Positions 7,658 to 11,344 of a DNA stretch of 11,344 nt are shown one piece after another. The stretch covers positions 1 to 11,344 of the forward strand of contig JAKONS010000389.1 of assembly GCA_022701845.1 (NCBI GenBank), given 5' to 3'. Made by a program: the position numbers and the translations under genes. The stretch's first letter is position 1. Each line of letters begins with the position of its first letter. The notes beneath the pieces were generated by a model, which was not told the origin of the DNA, did not search any database, and was given only the letters and a program-made list of their open reading frames with translations. The DNA comes from Burkholderiaceae bacterium. GTDB taxonomy: Bacteria; Pseudomonadota; Gammaproteobacteria; Burkholderiales; Burkholderiaceae.

Positions 7658-7685
7658 TTCGAAGACCAAAAAAAGACTGTATAAA
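7658..7685 (+). promoter_or_regulatory. Candidate promoter for the TisB-like gene
   Basis: TATAAA at 7680-7685 is a good -10-like hexamer, rare in this GC-rich window. TTCGAA at 7658-7663, 16 bases upstream, is a weak -35. Transcription would start near 7692, giving a leader of about 20 bases before ATG 7712. The -10 hexamer lies inside the LexA box, the expected position for an SOS-repressed promoter. Confidence 0.5.
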
Positions 7686-7698
7686 AATACAGTCTTTT
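7671..7698. promoter_or_regulatory. LexA (SOS) box
   Basis: GACTGTATAAAAATACAGTC at 7675-7694 contains CTGT (7677-7680), eight A/T bases, and ACAG (7689-7692). This is the exact CTGT-N8-ACAG core of the LexA operator used in beta- and gammaproteobacteria. The dyad extends to perfect 12-base arms (7671-7682 and 7687-7698) around an AAAA centre. It overlaps a TATAAA -10-like hexamer and ends 13 bases before the start codon of the small membrane peptide gene, so LexA bound here would block that gene until DNA damage. An A/T-rich bidirectional terminator is the alternative reading, because the right arm ends in TTTT. The full match to the SOS consensus and the position just before an ORF make the operator reading better. 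Confidence 0.85.
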
Positions 7699-7704
7699 GC
7701 CAGA

Positions 7705-7722
7705 ATGGCGCATGCACCTTGA
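7705..7722 (+). other. Five-codon upstream ORF overlapping the peptide start
   Basis: ATG at 7705 opens a short frame, M-A-H-A-P then TGA, which overlaps the start codon of the TisB-like peptide (7712) in another frame. With no strong ribosome binding site for either ATG, initiation at the first could limit or couple translation of the second. This could equally be chance. Confidence 0.2.
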
Positions 7723-7861
7723 CCGCCTCATCCACCATCTCCGACGCTGGATCACCCGCTTTTCCCGGCCTCCGCCCGCTGCCGACCGTTACTGGAACTG
7801 GCTGCGCATCGCCGTGCTGCTGCTGCGCCTGGTGGCGGTGGTGATCCAGCTCACCGGGTAA
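7712..7861 (+). CDS. Small SOS-controlled membrane peptide, TisB-like toxin candidate
   Basis: A 49-residue ORF directly downstream of the LexA box. Residues 1-28 are basic, with Arg at 5, 11, 12, 16, 19 and 26 plus three His, and contain a P-P-P turn at 20-22. Residues 29-48 form one hydrophobic helix containing R-I-A-V-L-L-L-R-L-V-A-V-V-I-Q-L. Polar residues R32, R39 and Q46 recur every seven positions, so they line one face. E. coli TisB, as I remember it, has D5, K12 and Q19 at the same spacing, and the ungapped alignment of its residues 6-20 with 33-47 here gives 7 of 15 identities with mostly conservative changes. TisB is an SOS-induced inner-membrane peptide that lowers the proton-motive force and promotes persistence. 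I infer the same role here. The 20-residue-longer basic arm is unlike TisB. There is no clear Shine-Dalgarno sequence. No antitoxin RNA could be identified by eye. Confidence 0.7.
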   Translation: MHLDRLIHHLRRWITRFSRPPPAADRYWNWLRIAVLLLRLVAVVIQLTG

Positions 7862-7907
7862 GAACGGCGAGCCGCGCGAGCCACCGGACACCGCCATCCG
7901 AGCGCCA

Positions 7908-7942
7908 TAACGGTATGTCAAAAAACACAGGTGTTTCCGTTA
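7908..7942. repeat. Nested inverted repeat upstream of the LOV kinase gene
   Basis: TAACGG (7908-7913) pairs with CCGTTA (7937-7942). Inside it AAACAC (7923-7928) pairs with GTGTTT (7931-7936) around a two-base AG centre, leaving a nine-base asymmetry on the left. The two-base centre is too tight for an RNA loop, so the inner dyad fits a protein-binding site better than a terminator. It lies in the 133-base gap between the small peptide gene and the LOV kinase gene and may be an operator of the latter. Confidence 0.4.
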
Positions 7943-7994
7943 CGATCCGTTTTCCCCTGGCTAAGGCGACCGCCGGTCGACGCAGACGAAGACT

Positions 7995-9659
7995 ATGGCA
8001 AGCGACGAGAAACCCCCAGTCCGCGGCACCCTGGCGCCCGAACTCTCGCTCAAGGGCTCGCTGAACGAGGCCCTCAAGCACAACCGCGACGACATCTTCT
8101 TCGCGGCGATCGAGACCACCCGCATGCCGATGCTGGTGACCGACCCGCGGCAGCCCGACAACCCGATCGTCTTCACCAACCGCGCCTTTCTCTCGATGAG
8201 CGGCTACGAGGAAGAAGAAATCATCGGCCGCAACTGCCGTTTCCTGCAGGGCCCGGAAACCGACCGGTCGACGGTGGCGGCCATCCGCGACGCGGTGGCG
8301 CGCAAGCGCGAGATCACGGTGGAGATCCTCAACTACCGCAAGGACGGCTCCAGCTTCTGGAACGCCCTGTTCATATCGCCGGTCTACAACCAGAACAAGG
8401 AACTCGTTTTCCATTTCGCCTCCCAGCTCGACGTGAGCCGCCGCCGCGACGCCGAGGAAAGCCTGGCGCAGGCGCAGAAGATGGAGGCCCTGGGGCAGCT
8501 CACCGGCGGCATCTCGCACGATTTCAACAACCTGCTGCAGGTGATGTCCGGCCATGTCGACCTGCTGCTGGCCGGCGTGCGGCGCGGTTCCGCCACGCCG
8601 GAGCGGGTGGAGCGCATCGGCAACAACATCCGCAGCGCCATCACCAAGGCCTCCACCCTGACGCAGCACCTGCTCGCGTTCTCGCGCAAGCAGCGGCTCG
8701 AAGGCCGGGTGGTGAACCTGAATACCGTGGTGCGCAACCTCACCGGCCTGGTCGAGCGCACCTTCACCGACACCGTCACCCTGAACCGGGTGCTGGCGCC
8801 CGACCTGCAGAACTGCCGGCTGGATCCGGTGCAGCTGGAGCTGGCGGTGCTGAATTTGCTAGTCAACGCCCGTGATGCCATGCCCGACGGCGGCACCGTC
8901 ACCATCAAGACGCACCAGCAGACGATCGACGAGTCCGACAGTCCGCAATACCGCGAACTGGCACCCGGCAACTATGTGGCGATCTCCATCACCGACAGCG
9001 GCTGCGGCATTCCGCCGGACATCCTGGCCCATGTGATGAACCCGTTCTTCACCACCAAGGAAGAGGGCAAGGGCACCGGTCTCGGCCTGTCGATGGTGTA
9101 CGGCTTCGCCAAGCAGTCGGGCGGCGCGGCGCAGATCTATTCCGAGGTGGGCAGCGGCACCACGGTGCGCATGTTCTTCCCGGCCTCGGAAGAGGCGACA
9201 CCGGTCGAGAACGCGGTACGGCTGCGCGAGCCCGACGAGGGCGGTACCGAGGCGATCTTCGTGGTGGACGACCGCTACGAGGTGGCCGAGCTGTCGCGCG
9301 ACATGCTCGAGGGCCTCGGCTACACCGTCTTCGTCGCCAACAGCGCGCGCGAGGCGCTCGAGAAGCTCGACAGCGGCACGCTCGATCGCACGCCCGATCT
9401 GTTGTTCTCCGACATCATCATGCCGGGCGGCATCAACGGTTTCGTGCTGGCGCGCGAGATGCAGAACCGGCTGCCGGCGCTGAAGGTGATCCTGACCACC
9501 GGCTATGCGGCAGCGGACGAGGGCGCCGGCGTCGAGACCGACGCACGGGTCAAGCACGAGATCCTGAAGAAGCCGTACCGGCTGTCCGACCTGGCGCGAA
9601 CCGTGCGCCGTGTGCTGGACGAGCCCGGTCCGGCCGACACGGCCCCCGCTGCCAGCTGA
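7995..9659 (+). CDS. Blue-light-sensing LOV hybrid histidine kinase with receiver domain
   Basis: A 554-residue soluble sensor. The LOV domain (about 33-150) has the flavin signature G-R-N-C-R-F-L-Q-G (78-86) with photoactive Cys81 (codon 8235-8237), Asn113, Asn123 and Gln144 at the places that hold FMN. The kinase core follows: phospho-acceptor H175 in G-G-I-S-H-D-F-N-N-L-L, N-box N291 in N-A-R-D-A-M-P-D-G-G, G1 D334 in T-D-S-G-C-G, F-box F-F-T-T-K, and G2 G-K-G-T-G-L-G-L (358-365). A receiver domain (about 418-545) ends the protein, with acidic pair D425-D426, phospho-acceptor D473 in F-S-D-I-I-M-P-G, T501 and K526. Blue light should form a Cys-FMN adduct and alter autophosphorylation. LOV-HK-receiver hybrids of this order are known from Pseudomonas syringae and others. 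Its ATG has only a weak GAAG nearby. There is no DNA-binding domain, so the output partner is elsewhere. Confidence 0.95.
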   Translation: MASDEKPPVRGTLAPELSLKGSLNEALKHNRDDIFFAAIETTRMPMLVTDPRQPDNPIVFTNRAFLSMSGYEEEEIIGRNCRFLQGPETDRSTVAAIRDAVARKREITVEILNYRKDGSSFWNALFISPVYNQNKELVFHFASQLDVSRRRDAEESLAQAQKMEALGQLTGGISHDFNNLLQVMSGHVDLLLAGVRRGSATPERVERIGNNIRSAITKASTLTQHLLAFSRKQRLEGRVVNLNTVVRNLTGLVERTFTDTVTLNRVLAPDLQNCRLDPVQLELAVLNLLVNARDAMPDGGTVTIKTHQQTIDESDSPQYRELAPGNYVAISITDSGCGIPPDILAHVMNPFFTTKEEGKGTGLGLSMVYGFAKQSGGAAQIYSEVGSGTTVRMFFPASEEATPVENAVRLREPDEGGTEAIFVVDDRYEVAELSRDMLEGLGYTVFVANSAREALEKLDSGTLDRTPDLLFSDIIMPGGINGFVLAREMQNRLPALKVILTTGYAAADEGAGVETDARVKHEILKKPYRLSDLARTVRRVLDEPGPADTAPAAS

Positions 9660-9709
9660 GTCGCGCGCCCGCGCGGGCCGGCCGTGGCTGCGCGGTGGCG
9701 GCTGGCTTT

Positions 9710-9715
9710 TATACT
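9710..9715 (+). promoter_or_regulatory. Possible -10 element before the second kinase gene
   Basis: TATACT stands out in the GC-rich 100-base gap between the two kinase genes, 45 bases before ATG 9760. No convincing -35 is visible at the right distance, so the second kinase could have its own weak or activator-dependent promoter, or be read through from the LOV kinase gene. Confidence 0.3.
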
Positions 9716-9759
9716 GACGGACCACTGCCGCGCCCGCGCCCACTTCCGTCCGTTTTTCC

Positions 9760-11344
9760 ATGCCCACGCGCGACACCGACCATCAGCTCCGCAGCCTGCG
9801 GGCGTTCGGCATATTGAGCCTGGCGATTCCGCTGCTGGTCGGGCTGGCGTTCGGCGTGTACCGCTATGTCGCCTCCCAGGCGGAGTTCTCGCAGAAGGTT
9901 GACCGCTCGCTGCGGGTGGCCAACGAGCATGCGTCCAAGGTGCTGGTGATTTCGGAAGCCCTGCAGGACCGGGTCAACGACCTGGTGCGGGGCCGGTCGG
10001 CAGCCGATCTGAAGGCGCACGAGGCGGCGCTGCATGCCTCGCTGCGTGAACTCACCCGCAACCAGTCGCAGATCCGCACCGTCTGGATCCTCGGGCCGGA
10101 CGGCAAGCTGCTGGCCAGCAGCAGCGTCTATCCGGTGCAGGCGCTCGACATGGCCGACCGCCAGTACTTCCGCCTGCACGACGCCGGCCCCGGCATGCGG
10201 CACATGTCGAACCCGGTGGCCGGCCACGGCGCCGGCGACGAGAGCATCGATTTCAGCGTGGGTTTCCCCGGACCGGACGGCGGCCTGGGCGGGGTCATCA
10301 ACATCGGCCTGGCCACCTCCTATTTGCGCCAGTTCTATTCGGACCTGGCGGCCAGCGAGCCGGGGCTGGCGGTGGCGATGTTCAACCGCGAGGGGCATAT
10401 CTATGCGCGCTGGCCCTCGCCCACGCCGGGTGCCGCGCGCATGGGCGCCGACATCCCGCTGATGCACCAGATCCTGTCCGGACACGAGGTCGGCACGCTC
10501 ACCGGTACTTCTTCCGACGGCGAGCAGCGCCTGATCTCCTACCGCCGGGTGTCCGAGGCCTATCCGCTCTACGTGGGTGCGGGCATGAGCATCACCGCGC
10601 TGCGCATGGCGCTCTGGAAGGACAGCGCGGTGCTGCTGGCCTTCGGCGTGGCGCCGTCGCTGGCCTTCTGGTTCGCCATCCGCACCGCGGCGCGCCGGGC
10701 CCGGCTGGCGGCGGATGCGGCGCGCCAGCTCGCCATCCAGACCACCTCGCGCCGCAAGGCCGAGGAAGCGCTGATCCAGGCGCAGAAGCTGGAGGCCCTG
10801 GGCCGGGTGGCCGGTGGGGTGGCGCACGAGTTCAACAACGCCCTGATGGTGATCTCCGCCAACACCCATCTGCTGGGGGTCAAGTCCGGCCCCAACCGGC
10901 GGCTCGATTCCATCAAGCGCGCAGTCGATTCGGCGACCCAGCTCACCCGGCAGCTGCTGTCGTTCACCCGCCGGCAGGCGCTGGCGCCGCAGCCGGTCGG
11001 CCCCGAGCAGGCGCTGGCGGCAGTGGCGCCGCTGCTGGCGCCGGTGCTGGGCGGCCGCATCGCGCTCGATGTCGACGTCGAACCCGGCCTGCCGTCGATC
11101 TGCGTCGATGCCGCCGAAATGGAACTCGCGCTGGTCAATTTGGCGATCAACGCACGGGACGCGATGCCGTCCGGCGGCAACTTCCGCATCGAGGCGCGGC
11201 GGGCGGACGTCGGTGCCGACGGTGCGCCGGCGGTGTCGATCGCCGTCATCGACAACGGCTGCGGCATCGCACCCGAGAACATGCAGAAGGTCTTCGAGCC
11301 GTTCTTCACCACCAAGGAGGTGGGTGCGGGCAACGGGCTAGGCC
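9760..11344 (+). CDS. Membrane-bound Cache-type sensor histidine kinase, 3' partial
   Basis: 528 residues are visible; the gene runs off the right edge without a stop. One membrane helix (about 14-34) precedes a periplasmic region (35-285) that looks like a dCache sensor: W-I-L-G-P-D-G-K-L-L-A-S-S, then the typical M-A-D-R-Q-Y-F-R, and later G-G-V-I-N-I-G. A second helix spans about 287-307. The cytoplasmic kinase core has phospho-acceptor H356 in G-G-V-A-H-E-F-N-N-A-L, N-box N464 in N-A-R-D-A-M-P-S-G-G, G1 D498 in I-D-N-G-C-G, F-F-T-T-K-E and the start of the G2 box (522-528). Cache domains usually bind small extracellular ligands such as organic acids or amino acids. The kinase core resembles that of the upstream LOV kinase, so a receiver domain may follow beyond the edge. 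The start is ATG 9760, chosen because the first helix follows directly; no good ribosome binding site is visible. Confidence 0.9.
   Translation, partial: MPTRDTDHQLRSLRAFGILSLAIPLLVGLAFGVYRYVASQAEFSQKVDRSLRVANEHASKVLVISEALQDRVNDLVRGRSAADLKAHEAALHASLRELTRNQSQIRTVWILGPDGKLLASSSVYPVQALDMADRQYFRLHDAGPGMRHMSNPVAGHGAGDESIDFSVGFPGPDGGLGGVINIGLATSYLRQFYSDLAASEPGLAVAMFNREGHIYARWPSPTPGAARMGADIPLMHQILSGHEVGTLTGTSSDGEQRLISYRRVSEAYPLYVGAGMSITALRMALWKDSAVLLAFGVAPSLAFWFAIRTAARRARLAADAARQLAIQTTSRRKAEEALIQAQKLEALGRVAGGVAHEFNNALMVISANTHLLGVKSGPNRRLDSIKRAVDSATQLTRQLLSFTRRQALAPQPVGPEQALAAVAPLLAPVLGGRIALDVDVEPGLPSICVDAAEMELALVNLAINARDAMPSGGNFRIEARRADVGADGAPAVSIAVIDNGCGIAPENMQKVFEPFFTTKEVGAGNGLG

Noticed and set aside
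7671..7698. Reading the dyad as a Rho-independent terminator
   Set aside because: The stem is A/T-rich with only three G/C pairs, and no gene on either strand ends just before it; the exact CTGT-N8-ACAG core and the adjacent start codon favour an operator.
7159..7722. A 187-codon plus-strand frame across the intergenic interval
   Set aside because: No domain or membrane pattern; it runs through the LexA box and is better explained as a shadow of the minus-strand frame.
7616..7921. A 101-codon minus-strand frame opposite the SOS peptide
   Set aside because: Its product is His/Arg/Gly-rich without structure and it crosses the LexA box; it looks like the shadow of the peptide gene.
9667..9678. 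GCCCGCGCGGGC palindrome after the LOV kinase stop as a terminator
   Set aside because: A self-palindrome in very GC-rich DNA with no T-tract after it; not enough to call.
9684..9902. A 72-codon plus-strand frame overlapping the start of the second kinase
   Set aside because: Arg/His-rich shadow; the kinase frame from 9760 has a clear membrane helix and runs on to full kinase motifs.
1..11344. CRISPR arrays, tRNA or rRNA genes, insertion sequences
   Set aside because: I saw no regularly spaced repeats, no cloverleaf or rRNA-like segments, and no transposase motifs or terminal repeats on reading both strands by eye.

Overview
The window is very GC-rich proteobacterial DNA with dense, short-spaced genes. 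Codon use and gene types suggest a betaproteobacterium of the order Burkholderiales, probably Comamonadaceae-like. That placement is an inference from composition and protein style; no taxonomic marker gene is present.

Region A (1-7105, + strand) is one tightly packed operon, cut at the left edge. In order it encodes a Tat-exported periplasmic binding protein (5' end missing), an amidohydrolase of the aminohydrolase/deaminase type, a PotA-like ATPase, two PotB/PotC-like permeases, a PuuE-like polysaccharide-deacetylase-fold C-N hydrolase and a GntR/FCD regulator. Stop and start codons overlap or nearly touch at most junctions. The set reads as 'import, hydrolyse, hydrolyse again, sense' for a small nitrogen-containing molecule, plausibly a purine, ureide, pyrimidine or similar heterocycle. 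The exact substrate cannot be read from the sequence.

Region B (7106-7994) is a looser interval. It holds a possible minus-strand gene for a protein with a single C-terminal membrane segment (7131-7529), convergent with the regulator gene. After that comes the most striking feature of the window: a perfect SOS (LexA) box, CTGT-N8-ACAG inside 12-bp inverted-repeat arms, overlapping a -10-like TATAAA. It lies only about 20 bases before a 49-codon ORF (7712-7861). The C-terminal helix of that ORF has the same heptad-spaced polar residues, and much of the same sequence, as the E. coli SOS toxin TisB as I remember it. I read this as a candidate SOS-induced, TisB-like membrane peptide with an extra basic N-terminal arm. 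Conventional gene callers would probably miss it.

Region C (7995-11344, + strand) encodes two signalling proteins: a complete blue-light LOV-histidine kinase-receiver hybrid with all the diagnostic flavin-site residues, and a second, membrane-bound Cache-type sensor histidine kinase cut by the right edge. The two kinase cores resemble each other. No DNA-binding response regulator is visible, so the output of both lies outside the window or acts through protein contacts.
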